Made by a program: the position numbers and the translations under genes. Shown here in pieces: positions 7,756-16,820 of a stretch of 64,000 nt of DNA. Location of the stretch: positions 57,144-121,143 of the forward strand of contig CAYTOA010000006.1 in assembly GCA_964439265.1 (NCBI GenBank). The letters run 5' to 3'. Positions within the stretch are counted from its first letter, which is position 1, and each line of letters starts with the position of its first letter. Source of the DNA: JAGVPT01 sp964439265. Its GTDB lineage: Bacteria > Bacteroidota > Ignavibacteria > UBA10030 > UBA8401. The notes beneath the pieces were generated by a model. It did not search any database. It was not told the DNA's origin and saw nothing but the letters and a program-made list of their open reading frames with translations.

Positions 7756-8748
7756 CTACCCCATCTGGAATACTTTATTGAAAACAAATTCAAGCTGAAA
7801 CGTTTTCGACTTGTTCCGGCTCTCGATGTACTCTGCTACTTTCTTCAGCCGTTCGGGTATCGCAAGAATTTTTTCCTGGGCCTGTCTCCCCTTTTCCTTC
7901 AGATTGCAAAGCGTTTCCAGCCCCCAGGCCTTGATCAGAGCCTCAACGACAGAAATGTAGTCTCTCGGACCGTAAATGCCGGACCGGCGAACAACGTCGG
8001 CATACTCGTTGAAATTGCGGAGCGAATGGCCCGGCATATCGATGCTGGGCAGGATTGTGACCGCCGATGCAAGCGCTTCGTCCGGATCTCGTTTCAGCAC
8101 TTCGCTGAAAACGGACCTGTAAAAGGTGTAATGGCGGGCTTCATCCATAGCAATACTATGAAGGATCTTTTGAAGAGTCGGCTCGTAGGCGCCGCATACT
8201 CTCCCGGTTCCATCGTGGGATATCTGCGTCGCTCGTTCCTGTGCAGATGTGTACACAAAAACTCGATACGGATCCTTATCCCAATCCGGGTCGAAGCCGG
8301 AGCGCACGTATTGAAATTGCGCCTTCTCCACAGCCGAAAAATTCATGATCCGAGAATCACGGCAGTAATCTCTAATAACATTTCCGTGACGATCCTCTTC
8401 TGCCGTCCACAAGAAGTTCCAGTTCTTCCAGAATGAATCATTGCCTAGATGGACGGCAATAAGACGATGAAAATGAGGAAGCCCTTCTTCAGTAATCAGA
8501 TTCAGAGCGAGCGCGACTCGTCCGCTTAATGGTATTCCCTTCGCCCGTTCGCGAACTTGCTTAAGGTACAGTTCTTCATCGGTTGTTTCGTCTGCGGGCA
8601 AAAAATCGGAAGGAAACCATAGCTCGCGTTTTTCTTCGTGTTTATGCATGAGGTCCGCAACGATATCTTCCATGTCCGAAAGCACTTCAAACTTCGATGA
8701 AAGCAATAGCTGTTTATCTTTTTCTTCAAAACCTGAAGAATTTGTCAT
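7756..8748 (-). CDS. Acyl-ACP desaturase (stearoyl-ACP desaturase family)
   Basis: A 330-aa soluble di-iron enzyme that introduces a double bond into acyl-ACP using O2 and reduced ferredoxin. Two iron-binding motifs are visible: E117-E118-xx-H121 (AEEDRHGN) and E203-xx-H206 (DEARHYTFY), with further ligand candidates in ITEEGLPH and SAQERATQISH. Length and helix-rich composition match the plant/actinobacterial family. Oxygen-dependent desaturation points to an aerobic or microaerobic lifestyle, consistent with the bat operon. It follows HU on the same strand after a strong terminator, so it is probably transcribed separately. Confidence 0.9.
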   Translation of the reverse strand: MTNSSGFEEKDKQLLLSSKFEVLSDMEDIVADLMHKHEEKRELWFPSDFLPADETTDEELYLKQVRERAKGIPLSGRVALALNLITEEGLPHFHRLIAVHLGNDSFWKNWNFLWTAEEDRHGNVIRDYCRDSRIMNFSAVEKAQFQYVRSGFDPDWDKDPYRVFVYTSAQERATQISHDGTGRVCGAYEPTLQKILHSIAMDEARHYTFYRSVFSEVLKRDPDEALASAVTILPSIDMPGHSLRNFNEYADVVRRSGIYGPRDYISVVEALIKAWGLETLCNLKEKGRQAQEKILAIPERLKKVAEYIESRNKSKTFQLEFVFNKVFQMG

Positions 8749-8789
8749 CTAAGACCTCTGATGTATGGCACGTTGGGGGTGGGGGAAGG

Positions 8790-8852
8790 AAAAAAAATCC
8801 ATGCGTCCCCGTTCATTGCGACGTATTAAGAGCCTGAGGGGTCGCATGGATT
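8790..8852 (-). terminator. Rho-independent terminator of the HU gene
   Basis: A 15-bp inverted repeat with one mismatch (8796-8810 and 8838-8852, arms AATCCATGCGTCCCC / GGGGTCGCATGGATT) around a 27-nt loop. On the minus strand it is followed by eight T residues (8790-8797). It lies 20 nt after the HU stop. Confidence 0.85.
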
Positions 8853-8872
8853 AGAACAAATAACCAGACCGA

Positions 8873-9160
8873 TTAATTCTGGGTAAGGATCGCGTCTTTT
8901 GCTGCCTTCGCAACACGAAACTTAACTACTTTCTTCGCCGGAATCTGGATAATCTCACCGGTCGCTGGATTTCGTCCTTGTCGCGCTTTCCGGTCGACCA
9001 GAACAAGCTTACCGACGCCGGGGATCGTAAACTGATTCTTTGCCTCGGCATATGCAAGTGTCGCCAGCTCTTCAAAGAAAGCTGTAGCCTGTTTTTTCTT
9101 CAGACCAAACTTCTTTGCAAAGTGGTCAGCAATCTGGGATTTTGTCATGGCCTTTGCCAT
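8873..9160 (-). CDS. HU family DNA-binding protein
   Basis: A 95-aa nucleoid protein that bends and packages DNA as a dimer. It has the two N-terminal helices (MTKSQIADHFAKKFGL, KKQATAFFEELA) and the beta-arm sequence GRNPATGEIIQIPAKKVVKF with the intercalating Pro. Length equals the family norm. AAGGAG lies 7 nt before the ATG at 9160. It is preceded by an AT-rich region likely to hold its promoter and followed by a strong terminator, so it is a single-gene unit. Confidence 0.95.
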   Translation of the reverse strand: MAKAMTKSQIADHFAKKFGLKKKQATAFFEELATLAYAEAKNQFTIPGVGKLVLVDRKARQGRNPATGEIIQIPAKKVVKFRVAKAAKDAILTQN

Positions 9161-9491
9161 TGGGCGCTCCTTGAATTAGTTAATTAATAATTGATTATGT
9201 GAAATGGTAAATAGAACCGCTAAGAGTATAAGAGTCATACCATAAAAACTTAGCAGAAATATAGGAAAATGGAAAATTAAAAACCAAGTATTATTTGGGA
9301 AAAATGAATGTTTTTGTATGATACGGGAAATGGCAGTTTATCGACTGTTTTCTGCGATTTTTCCTTGGGGGGCTGCGATCCCCAAAACATGCTAAAATGA
9401 GGAACTTTTCATAACAAACGCCTTGTTCTACTGATGTCAATCAGCCGCGGCACCTAACTCATACATCTAAAAATCATAAGGAATGACCTCC
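9161..9491. other. Divergent AT-rich intergenic region
   Basis: About 330 bases between the divergent HU gene and the secreted-protein gene. It is clearly AT-richer than its surroundings and should contain both promoters. I could not fix exact -33/-7 elements. AAGGA at 9478-9482 is the ribosome binding site of the plus-strand gene. No ORF of substance is present. Confidence 0.5.
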
Positions 9492-9965
9492 ATGAAAAAC
9501 CTTGCTCTTCGTCTCCTCCTGTCTCTTTTTCTCTTCTCGAGCATCTCGTTATTTGCTCAGGAAAAAATGGACAAATCCACGTCGCACACGATGAAAGGCT
9601 ATCTGGTTGACAAGATGTGCGCGACCGGTATGGCAAAGAAAGCTCCGGATGAGGCGATGGCAAAGGCAGAAAAGCACACAAAAAGTTGTGCCCTCGAAGA
9701 AAGTTGTCAGGAGAGCGGTTTCGGATTGATGTCAGCGGGCATATGGTACAAATTCGATGACAACGGAGACAAACAGGCTCTCGCATTATTGAAAAAGACC
9801 GAAAAGACTAATGCAATAATGGTGTCGGTCACCGGTACGCACGACGGAGACATATTCAAGGTTACTTCAATCAAAGAAGTGAAAGCCGAAAGTGGAAAAA
9901 AAGAGATGAAGAAAACGCAGCCAAAGCCCGATGATATGAAGATGGATTCGACGAAGAAAGTTTGA
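9492..9965 (+). CDS. Secreted protein of unknown function
   Basis: A 157-aa protein with a Sec signal peptide (LLLSLFLFSSISLFAQ, cut after Ala). The mature part has three cysteines (in KMCATGM, KSCALEESCQ) and a segment GFGLMSAGIWYKFDDNGDKQAL that looks like a conserved beta domain. The C-terminus is Lys/Met/Asp-rich and probably disordered. I know similar unannotated exported proteins in Acidobacteria-type genomes but no function. AAGGA is 9 nt before ATG 9492; the earlier in-frame ATG at 9483 directly abuts it and is less likely. A terminator follows. Confidence 0.72.
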   Translation: MKNLALRLLLSLFLFSSISLFAQEKMDKSTSHTMKGYLVDKMCATGMAKKAPDEAMAKAEKHTKSCALEESCQESGFGLMSAGIWYKFDDNGDKQALALLKKTEKTNAIMVSVTGTHDGDIFKVTSIKEVKAESGKKEMKKTQPKPDDMKMDSTKKV

Positions 9966-10020
9966 GGTTCCTCTCTGTTCCGGCAGCAACGCTGTCGGAT
10001 TGGTCAATCTCGATAGCAGG

Positions 10021-10059
10021 AGGCCTCCTTGTCAATACGACAAGGGGGCCTTCTTTTTT
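10021..10059 (+). terminator. Rho-independent terminator
   Basis: Stem AGGCCTCCTTGTC (10021-10033) / GACAAGGGGGCCT (10039-10051) with one wobble pair and a 5-nt loop, followed by TCTTTTTT. It ends the secreted-protein gene. Confidence 0.88.
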
Positions 10060-10130
10060 GGGTGGATCTCGTTCGATTTCAAAGAAACGCAACTTCGCAG
10101 GACGGAATAAGGTATCCACACGTCAAAATC

Positions 10131-10156
10131 TAACGCAAAGGCGCCAAGATCCTAAC
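10131..10156. repeat. ACGCAAAGGCGCCAAG word repeat
   Basis: An intergenic stretch, AACGCAAAGGCGCCAAGATC, of the same style as GCCGCAAAGGCGCAAAGG at 31500-31517. Both lie in gaps upstream or downstream of genes and are not conserved coding sequence. Confidence 0.45.
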
Positions 10157-10261
10157 TTGAAATCAACCGCAAGAGGCCGACTTCAAATTGATTGCAAGCG
10201 AAAATAGAACTATCTTAACGATATCAAAGTTGTTTTTCTTCCATAGCCGAGCGAATAGTTG

Positions 10262-13200
10262 ATGCTGTTAAGACGCCTGAGCATGATTCTGCTCTTCTTT
10301 GCGGTCACATATTGTCCGGCCCAGAACACGAAGGAAAACGCAGATTTCAAGCTTGCCCTCAACTTGTTCAGCGACAAATTGTACGACCTATCGCTCGAAC
10401 AATTCAAACAGTTTATTTCGACCTACCCCTCCAGTCCCCAAAGCGTCGAATCAAAATTCTATATCGCACTCGCTGAACGAGCCTTGAAGAAGAATGACGA
10501 TGCACGTGCGGCGTTCCAGAATTTTGCACTTACGTATCCGGATCATCCGAAAGCCCCTGAAGCGTGGTGGAACATCGGTGAAATGTACAGCGAAGGGAAG
10601 AAATTTGCCGACGCGGCTTCTGCGTTCGAACGCATAAAAATATTCCAGCCGAAAAGTAAATTGGCCCCAAAAGCTTTGCTGACTGCGAGCGATTATTTCG
10701 AAAAAGCGGGAGACAACGATAACGCAAAGAGATGCCTCCGTTCGCTTGTGAGTGATTACCCCGCAGATGAGTCTGTCACTCAGGCGCATTTTCGCCTCGG
10801 AACGTTATTCGCGAAGGAAAACAATCTCATCGCGGCACGGCAAGAATTGCTTCAGGTCACCGAGAGCGGCGCCGACAAGGAACTGACTGCGGAGGCTTCT
10901 CTCCAATTGGCATCGGTCGCCGAATTATCGGGGAGGCAGGAGGAAGCGGAAAAACTGTATCACTCCGTTATCGACGACAAGAAAACCGATATCTCCTTCA
11001 AGACAGCGGCCCGGGCGCGGCTCCAGCTTGCACGATTTTGCTCTTCCTCGGGAAGACAACCTGAAGCTATCGAATATTTCCAGAAGTTGAGCGCCGATTC
11101 CCTGAAGCTTCCACAGGAACTACTACAGCAATCGCTGCTCGGATTAGGAAACGGCTATTCCGAAGTGCGGGAGTTCAAAAAAGCCGCCGACTCGTACGAA
11201 CGGGCTCTGCTTCATCCGGCTGATTCTTCCCTCGTCGTCACCGCGCTATTCGGTGCAGCGAGGTCATACGATGAGTTGAAAGAGTACCGCAAGTCGTTCG
11301 CCGCATTTTCAGCCGCGGCAGATCGATCTGCCGTCCCATCCGAAAAACGCTACGCGCTTCTTCGCGCCGCCACGCTGGCAACATCGCTCAACAATTTCGA
11401 CACCGCTACGGCGTACTACAAGGAGTGCCTCGATCTTTTTCCAAACGACGATGAAGCCCCAGAGATCCTTTTTCGTATCGCAGAGTTGCACGGGAAACAT
11501 CTGAACGAGCAGCAGAAAGCCATCGACCTTTATACCTCATTTCTTGCCCGGTACCCTCAGCACGAAAAATGCGACGACGCGGCATTCGCGATCGGCGTGG
11601 CGTACGAGGCTCTCGGAGAAACCGGGGAGGCGTTGAAAGCCTATGCCGCTCTCATGACCACCTATCCGGCAAGCCCGTTCGCTCTTGCCGCGATGGAAAA
11701 GAAGAATTTTCTCCTGAAATACAAATCGTCCGACAAAGAGCAAACTGTGAAGCAGCTTGCTCTTCTCATCGGCGACCTTATTCTGGAGAAGGAGAAATCC
11801 TTGCTGGCGATGAGGCTTGGAGACATTTACCTCGACGTTCTGCAGGATTTTCCGCAGGCAGCGCTGCAGTATGAGAAAGCGGAAACGGTCAGCAAGGATT
11901 CTCTCGTACGGGAAGAGGCCGCGTTTAAACGCACCCTTGCACTGTACCGGCAGACCGAGATCGACTCTTCGTCCTACCAGGCATCGGTCGCCGCGCTGTC
12001 GTCTTTCCTGAAGAACTATCATTCCGGGCGATTCAGCGACGAAGCGGCGTTCGATCGATTCCTCCTGCAGACAAAAAAAGGAAAGCCGGAAGCGAAGGCC
12101 GGATCGGCCGAGCAATTCCTGAAGGAGCGGCCGGCGTCAGCCTTCACCTCAAAAATTCTGTTGACCCTGGGCAATGCCCAAAGAGACAAGGGAATGCTCA
12201 ACGAATCAATTGCAACCTACGCGCGGATCGCGAGCGAATTCCCTCTTCAACCCGAGGCAGACGAAGCAACGGCACAACTCGGCATTCAACTTGCCCACCT
12301 CGGCAAGAACGACACCGCCTCCGTCGTATTCAGCAGCTACCTCAGAGCATATCCGAAAGGATTTTTCAGCGCAGACGTCCTGTATGAAAACGGCATGCTA
12401 TCGATGCGTGAGGATAAACCGCTTGTGGCGGCAACGTCATTCGAACAGCTTCGGAACAAATATTTCTACTCCTCCCGGGCCGTTGATTGCATCCCGGCAC
12501 TTGCAGAGAGTTATCAAAGAACAAATCAGTTTGAAAAAGCGATCGCATTGTACCGAAGGCAGCTGAACCGGCTTTCATCTCCCCTGCAGACCAATTATGC
12601 CGGAAAGCTGCACATCGTATTCCAGCTCGGCAAAACCTACGACTCCGCGCATGATACTGCGGAAGCAAGGCAGGAATATCTTGAGCTCGTCAGCGAAGAC
12701 GCTCATTCGGCGGATGCCTCGGAGGCGTTTGCGCGGCTGGCAGTATTTGAGAAGCAAAACGGCCGAACCGACGCATCGATCCAGTTTTTCGAAAAGTCTA
12801 TCGCTGCCAAACGGACGGCCTCCAACGTCGCAGAACTTGCATCGCTCTATTTTGCCAACAACGATTATCAAAAAGCGGTCGACGAATATGAATCGCTTGC
12901 CGGCCTGAACGACGCCGATTCGTCGATGATCAGATCCGCAAGGAAAAACGTCATCGTCTCCCTCTTCAGGTCGGACAATGAAAAGGAAGCTGACGGAAAG
13001 ATCAAGGAATTCTTGAAGTTTTACAGATCCGACAAGAACGCAGCTGCAGAATTTGAATTTGAACGTGCAATGGTATTCTACCGCAGTGAAGAACCGGACC
13101 GTGCGCTGACCATCTTAACAGGTTTCCCTTCCAAATACGATTCTACCGAGATCCTTCCGCAAGCATATTTTTGGGTGGGAAAGATCCTCGAAACAAAAGA

Positions 13201-13894
13201 ATTGCCGGACAGCGCGTTGAAGCAGTATGACCTTGTCATGCGGACGTTTCCCCGCTCCGGCGTTCTCCCGAAGGTTTACCTGGCGCTTGGCAACATCTAT
13301 TTCTTCAAAGAAAACTACGACGAAGCCGTGAAATATTACCGCCTCATCGTCGACAAAACCGACCAGTCGCCCGACGTTCTCCCGTTTGCGATGAGCAACC
13401 TGATCGAAGCCTATAAAGAGCTCGCACTCTACGACGGCGCCCTCGAGCTGACGCGCAGCTTTATTGAGAAATATCCGAACGACGAATCGATACAGGACAA
13501 GAAAGTCGATCTCGGCGTGCTGTATCAGAAGCTTGGGTATTACGACCAGGCGATCGTGCAGCTCCAGGCGCTCCTCGAGACCGCGAACAAGGATTTCGAA
13601 TCGGAGATCCGCTACTATCTCGGAGAATCATACTTTGACAAAGGGGAATACCAGCAGGCCATTCTCGAATTTCTGAAAGTTCCATACCTCATCACAAAGA
13701 AAACCAAGATCGATTGGACCCCGAACTCATATTACATGTCGGCCCAATCGTACGAGAAGATGGGAAAATTCGATCAGGCGTTGAACATGTACCAACAGAT
13801 CATCGACAAACCGGGGATCGACCCGGCGTTTAAAACGGCCGCGCAAAAAGAGATTGATCGAGTGAAGAGCGCCGTCAAGAAAGAGTCCAATTAA
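10262..13894 (+). CDS. Large exported tetratricopeptide-repeat protein
   Basis: A 1210-aa protein with a signal peptide (MILLFFAVTYCPAQ) and then TPR/Sel1-like helical repeats over nearly its whole length. Recurrent units such as YPDHPKAPEAWWNIGEMY, YPQHEKCDDAAFAIGVAYEALG and FPRSGVLPKVYLALGNIY match the CpoB/YbgF/BamD style of TPR, in which each unit tracks a P-x(3)-A pattern. It probably acts as a periplasmic scaffold binding several partners. The ATG at 10262 is preferred over a TTG one codon earlier. The next gene is 184 bases downstream. Function cannot be assigned beyond protein-protein interaction. Confidence 0.88.
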   Translation: MLLRRLSMILLFFAVTYCPAQNTKENADFKLALNLFSDKLYDLSLEQFKQFISTYPSSPQSVESKFYIALAERALKKNDDARAAFQNFALTYPDHPKAPEAWWNIGEMYSEGKKFADAASAFERIKIFQPKSKLAPKALLTASDYFEKAGDNDNAKRCLRSLVSDYPADESVTQAHFRLGTLFAKENNLIAARQELLQVTESGADKELTAEASLQLASVAELSGRQEEAEKLYHSVIDDKKTDISFKTAARARLQLARFCSSSGRQPEAIEYFQKLSADSLKLPQELLQQSLLGLGNGYSEVREFKKAADSYERALLHPADSSLVVTALFGAARSYDELKEYRKSFAAFSAAADRSAVPSEKRYALLRAATLATSLNNFDTATAYYKECLDLFPNDDEAPEILFRIAELHGKHLNEQQKAIDLYTSFLARYPQHEKCDDAAFAIGVAYEALGETGEALKAYAALMTTYPASPFALAAMEKKNFLLKYKSSDKEQTVKQLALLIGDLILEKEKSLLAMRLGDIYLDVLQDFPQAALQYEKAETVSKDSLVREEAAFKRTLALYRQTEIDSSSYQASVAALSSFLKNYHSGRFSDEAAFDRFLLQTKKGKPEAKAGSAEQFLKERPASAFTSKILLTLGNAQRDKGMLNESIATYARIASEFPLQPEADEATAQLGIQLAHLGKNDTASVVFSSYLRAYPKGFFSADVLYENGMLSMREDKPLVAATSFEQLRNKYFYSSRAVDCIPALAESYQRTNQFEKAIALYRRQLNRLSSPLQTNYAGKLHIVFQLGKTYDSAHDTAEARQEYLELVSEDAHSADASEAFARLAVFEKQNGRTDASIQFFEKSIAAKRTASNVAELASLYFANNDYQKAVDEYESLAGLNDADSSMIRSARKNVIVSLFRSDNEKEADGKIKEFLKFYRSDKNAAAEFEFERAMVFYRSEEPDRALTILTGFPSKYDSTEILPQAYFWVGKILETKELPDSALKQYDLVMRTFPRSGVLPKVYLALGNIYFFKENYDEAVKYYRLIVDKTDQSPDVLPFAMSNLIEAYKELALYDGALELTRSFIEKYPNDESIQDKKVDLGVLYQKLGYYDQAIVQLQALLETANKDFESEIRYYLGESYFDKGEYQQAILEFLKVPYLITKKTKIDWTPNSYYMSAQSYEKMGKFDQALNMYQQIIDKPGIDPAFKTAAQKEIDRVKSAVKKESN

Positions 13895-13925
13895 CACTTG
13901 TTATTTAAATGGCCAATATCATTGC

Positions 13926-14036
13926 CACGAAGTCACAAAGACACCAAGGAAGACGACTATTTTTGTAAATGAACGATGCAAGATGAGGCTCTCCATAAAA
14001 AGTGTTGGAACTTAGTGGCTTAGCGGCATTTTAATC
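13926..14036. repeat. CACGAAGTCACAAAGACACCAAGG word repeat pair
   Basis: In the 184-nt gap after the TPR gene, 13931-13953 reads as repeated CAC-AA-GAC words. At 14012-14029 ACTTAGTGGCTTAGCGGC is a degenerate reverse-complement counterpart. It is one of several word families in gaps of this window. Confidence 0.45.
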
Positions 14037-14078
14037 AGACCCTGCGTAACATTAGCGAGTTATACAACCAGGACAATT

Positions 14079-15224
14079 ATGTTCGAAAAAGAAACTGAAC
14101 AACTTATCACGACGGTCCGGCAGGCGACGATCGGGGACGCCAAGGCACTAGGGCTGAGAGAGATATTCGAATCGACCATCCCGTCGAATATAAAAGTATT
14201 CTTTCGCGCCGAGGTCGAATGGATGCTCGATGCCGAACAACGACCTGAGCCGCAGCCGTCCAAGTTCAATTACAATCTCCCCGAGATCGCAATGCTGCGC
14301 GAACAGACCAATGCGCTGCTCATCCACAATTTTATTTTCTCGAAAGCCGATTTCGAAGCGACACTCGACAAATGCGTTCACTTCATGCTCAACTATCTTT
14401 GCCGGCCTCAATGGACGCTCAACAGTTTTTTATTCGAAGAATCGGCGCGCGCATCGACGAAACAGATCCAGCTGAAACTCCGCTACTGCCGGGACTATGC
14501 GTATCTTCCGGATATTCTCCGCCGTTATATGCAGCAGCGCGGAGTGGGAGAGATAACTCTCGAAGAAGGCAGAAACCTCGTTACAAGGATCGATGCAGAG
14601 GTCGTGAAGAACCATTCGAGCATCGAACTCGCAAAAATGATCCAGCCGCTGTACGATTTTGTGGCGTACGCGCGGTCGCACAACATGAGCGCTACCGCGA
14701 AAACTGTTCCAACCCGCGCATTGATGTATTTCTTTGAGGACAAGAAGATGAGCGCGATGTACGAACGCTTGGTTCGCGAGCGCGAGGTGAGCAACGTCAA
14801 AGAAATAAGTTACGGCCAGCTTGTCAACCTTCTCGAAAGAGTTCAGACCGGGGACGAACATGCCCACATCTTCGACGAAAACGCCGAGCCCCTGCCGGCG
14901 CATGACGACATCACGCTGGAATTGCCGGCTCTGCCGGTGGCGTTGAAAGAGGTTGAAACGGCGGCCGCGAAACCGTTAGAACCGCCGAAGCCCGTCCCTC
15001 CCCTGTTTTCGCTCGATGAGGAACGAACAATCATTAAATATGTCTTCCGCCAAAACGAAGAACAATTTCAGGCGGCTGTACGAGAAGCGCTTGGTGCGTC
15101 GAACTGGGAAGATGCCGCGCTCTCGATCGACCATTATTTTTTGATGAACGATGTTGAAGCGTTCACCAAAGAAGCGATACTCTTCACCAATAAAGTGCAG
15201 AGCAGATTTACAAACAATTACTAA
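14079..15224 (+). CDS. Conserved-looking protein of unknown function
   Basis: A 381-aa cytoplasmic protein that I do not recognise. Residues 1-245 are predominantly helical, rich in charged and aromatic residues (FNYNLPEIAMLREQTNALLIHNF, LNYLCRPQWTLNSFLFEESA in part). Residues 265-310 are a Pro/Ala/Glu-rich linker (EPPKPVPPLFSLDEER). The last 70 residues form a second helical domain (IIKYVFRQNEEQFQAAVREAL). No signal peptide, membrane segment or nucleotide-binding loop is visible. It sits between the giant TPR gene and S23/obg. Codon use matches its neighbours, so it is a genuine resident gene. Confidence 0.7.
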   Translation: MFEKETEQLITTVRQATIGDAKALGLREIFESTIPSNIKVFFRAEVEWMLDAEQRPEPQPSKFNYNLPEIAMLREQTNALLIHNFIFSKADFEATLDKCVHFMLNYLCRPQWTLNSFLFEESARASTKQIQLKLRYCRDYAYLPDILRRYMQQRGVGEITLEEGRNLVTRIDAEVVKNHSSIELAKMIQPLYDFVAYARSHNMSATAKTVPTRALMYFFEDKKMSAMYERLVREREVSNVKEISYGQLVNLLERVQTGDEHAHIFDENAEPLPAHDDITLELPALPVALKEVETAAAKPLEPPKPVPPLFSLDEERTIIKYVFRQNEEQFQAAVREALGASNWEDAALSIDHYFLMNDVEAFTKEAILFTNKVQSRFTNNY

Positions 15225-15266
15225 ATTCTAATACCTAAATCCTATTTTCATTGGGGGGCCAAGGGA

Positions 15267-15623
15267 ATGAAAAAATACGATTTGGAAGATCGAACGTTGG
15301 CATTTGCGAAAGAGGTAATTAGCCTGATCAACAAAATTTCAAAAACATTACCAAACATTGAAATTGTTAAACAGCTTGTACGCTCATCAGGATCCGTAGG
15401 CGCAAATTACATAGAAGCGAACGAATCGCTTGGTAGGAAGGATTTTGCAATGAGAATAAAGATCTGCAAAAAGGAATCAAAAGAGAGTCGATATTGGTTA
15501 CAGCTACTTGAGTGTCCTGATGACCTTAACGTTCTACGAGGCAGTCTTATTCAAGAATCTACCGAACTAATGAAAATCTTCGGTGCAATTTTAGAAAAAA
15601 CAAAGGAAGTCTACACGACTTAG
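15267..15623 (+). CDS. Four-helix bundle protein (S23 / 23S rRNA intervening-sequence protein family)
   Basis: A 118-aa protein of the TIGR02436 type: an N-terminal DLEDRTLAFAKEVISLI helix, the signature QLVRSSGSVGANYIEANE, and a C-terminal helix ending near LEKTKEVYTT. Relatives form homopentameric bundles and were first found inside 23S rRNA insertions, but here it is a free-standing gene with no rRNA nearby. It is more AT-rich and Lys/Ile-rich than the flanking genes, which suggests separate acquisition. A purine-rich GGGGGGCCAAGGGA precedes the ATG. Confidence 0.9.
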   Translation: MKKYDLEDRTLAFAKEVISLINKISKTLPNIEIVKQLVRSSGSVGANYIEANESLGRKDFAMRIKICKKESKESRYWLQLLECPDDLNVLRGSLIQESTELMKIFGAILEKTKEVYTT

Positions 15624-15675
15624 TAATTCAAATCCATTTAGAGTTTAGATATTCGAATTTAGAATTTGAGTGCTT

Positions 15676-16659
15676 ATGTTTATTGATTCAGCAAAAATTT
15701 TTGTGCGGTCCGGCAGCGGCGGCAACGGCATCATTCATTGGCGGCGCGAGAAGTACGTTCCGAAGGGAGGGCCGGACGGCGGGAACGGCGGCAAAGGGGG
15801 CGATGTGATCATCCGGGCGGAGAAGCAACTGACGACGCTGCTGGATTTCCGGTACAAAAGGCGCTACATCGCGCAAAACGGCAACGCGGGTGAAGGCTCG
15901 AACATGGAGGGGAGGTCGGCGCCGGATATTCTGATCAAGGTTCCGTGCGGAACGATCGTCAAGAACGCGCTCAACGGAGAAACAATCTCCGACCTGGTCG
16001 ACCATGGCACTCAGATCGTAGTGGCAAAGGGAGGCCGCGGCGGAAAAGGAAATTCTGAATTCGCAACGTCGACCAATCAGGCGCCCCGTATTTGCACACC
16101 CGGCGAAGAAGGAAAAGAATTCAGCCTTGACCTTGAATTGAAGCTTCTTGCCGATGTAGGTCTGGTAGGTTTTCCCAACGCCGGAAAGTCGACATTGATT
16201 TCAAAAATATCTGCGGCAAAGCCGAAAATTGCCGACTACCCGTTCACAACGCTGGTGCCGAACCTGGGGATGGTCTATTTCCAGGAGGGAAAGAGTTTTG
16301 TGGTTGCAGATATTCCAGGACTCATCAAAGGGGCGCATGAAGGCAAAGGCCTGGGGACACAATTCCTCCGGCATATTGAGCGAACCAAAGTGCTTGTCTA
16401 TTTAGTTGAATGCACAAGCCCTGACCCAAAAAAAGACTTTGCAACTTTAGCCAGCGAACTGAAAGCATTTAACAAGGATTTGCCGAAAAAACCCACCCTC
16501 GTGGTTTTTACCAAACTCGATATTGCCGACGCGGCGCTCCGAAAGGCGTTGAAGAAAATAAAGTTCCGCAAAGGAATCTCCGTTCATAGCATCTCCGCCG
16601 TGACCGGCGAAGAGCTCGGGGGACTTGTTGCAGCCATGTGGAAAGCGCTGGAGAAATAA
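15676..16659 (+). CDS. obg: GTPase Obg/CgtA
   Basis: A 327-aa ribosome-associated GTPase needed for late 50S assembly. It has the Gly-rich OBG fold (FVRSGSGGNG, PDGGNGGKGGDV, KGGRGGKGN) followed by the G domain: P-loop GFPNAGKS at residues 165-172, switch I FTTLVPNLG, DIPG at 212-215, and FTKLDIAD for the NKxD-type motif. It ends after the G domain, as in the short form without the OCT extension. A GTG two codons upstream is open, but the ATG at 15676 gives the standard MFIDSAK start. Confidence 0.96.
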   Translation: MFIDSAKIFVRSGSGGNGIIHWRREKYVPKGGPDGGNGGKGGDVIIRAEKQLTTLLDFRYKRRYIAQNGNAGEGSNMEGRSAPDILIKVPCGTIVKNALNGETISDLVDHGTQIVVAKGGRGGKGNSEFATSTNQAPRICTPGEEGKEFSLDLELKLLADVGLVGFPNAGKSTLISKISAAKPKIADYPFTTLVPNLGMVYFQEGKSFVVADIPGLIKGAHEGKGLGTQFLRHIERTKVLVYLVECTSPDPKKDFATLASELKAFNKDLPKKPTLVVFTKLDIADAALRKALKKIKFRKGISVHSISAVTGEELGGLVAAMWKALEK

Positions 16660-16820
16660 TTCGATAGAATTGATACCGTGACCGTCACACTGAATTCTGA
16701 AGTGAACTCTTGTTTAGGCAATTATAATATCAAGAGGCATGGCATCACTTGTGCAATTGGTCGTTGCCATAGAATGCATCACATTGAACTTCACTCCGTT
16801 TCTTTGTAGATTCATCCTCA

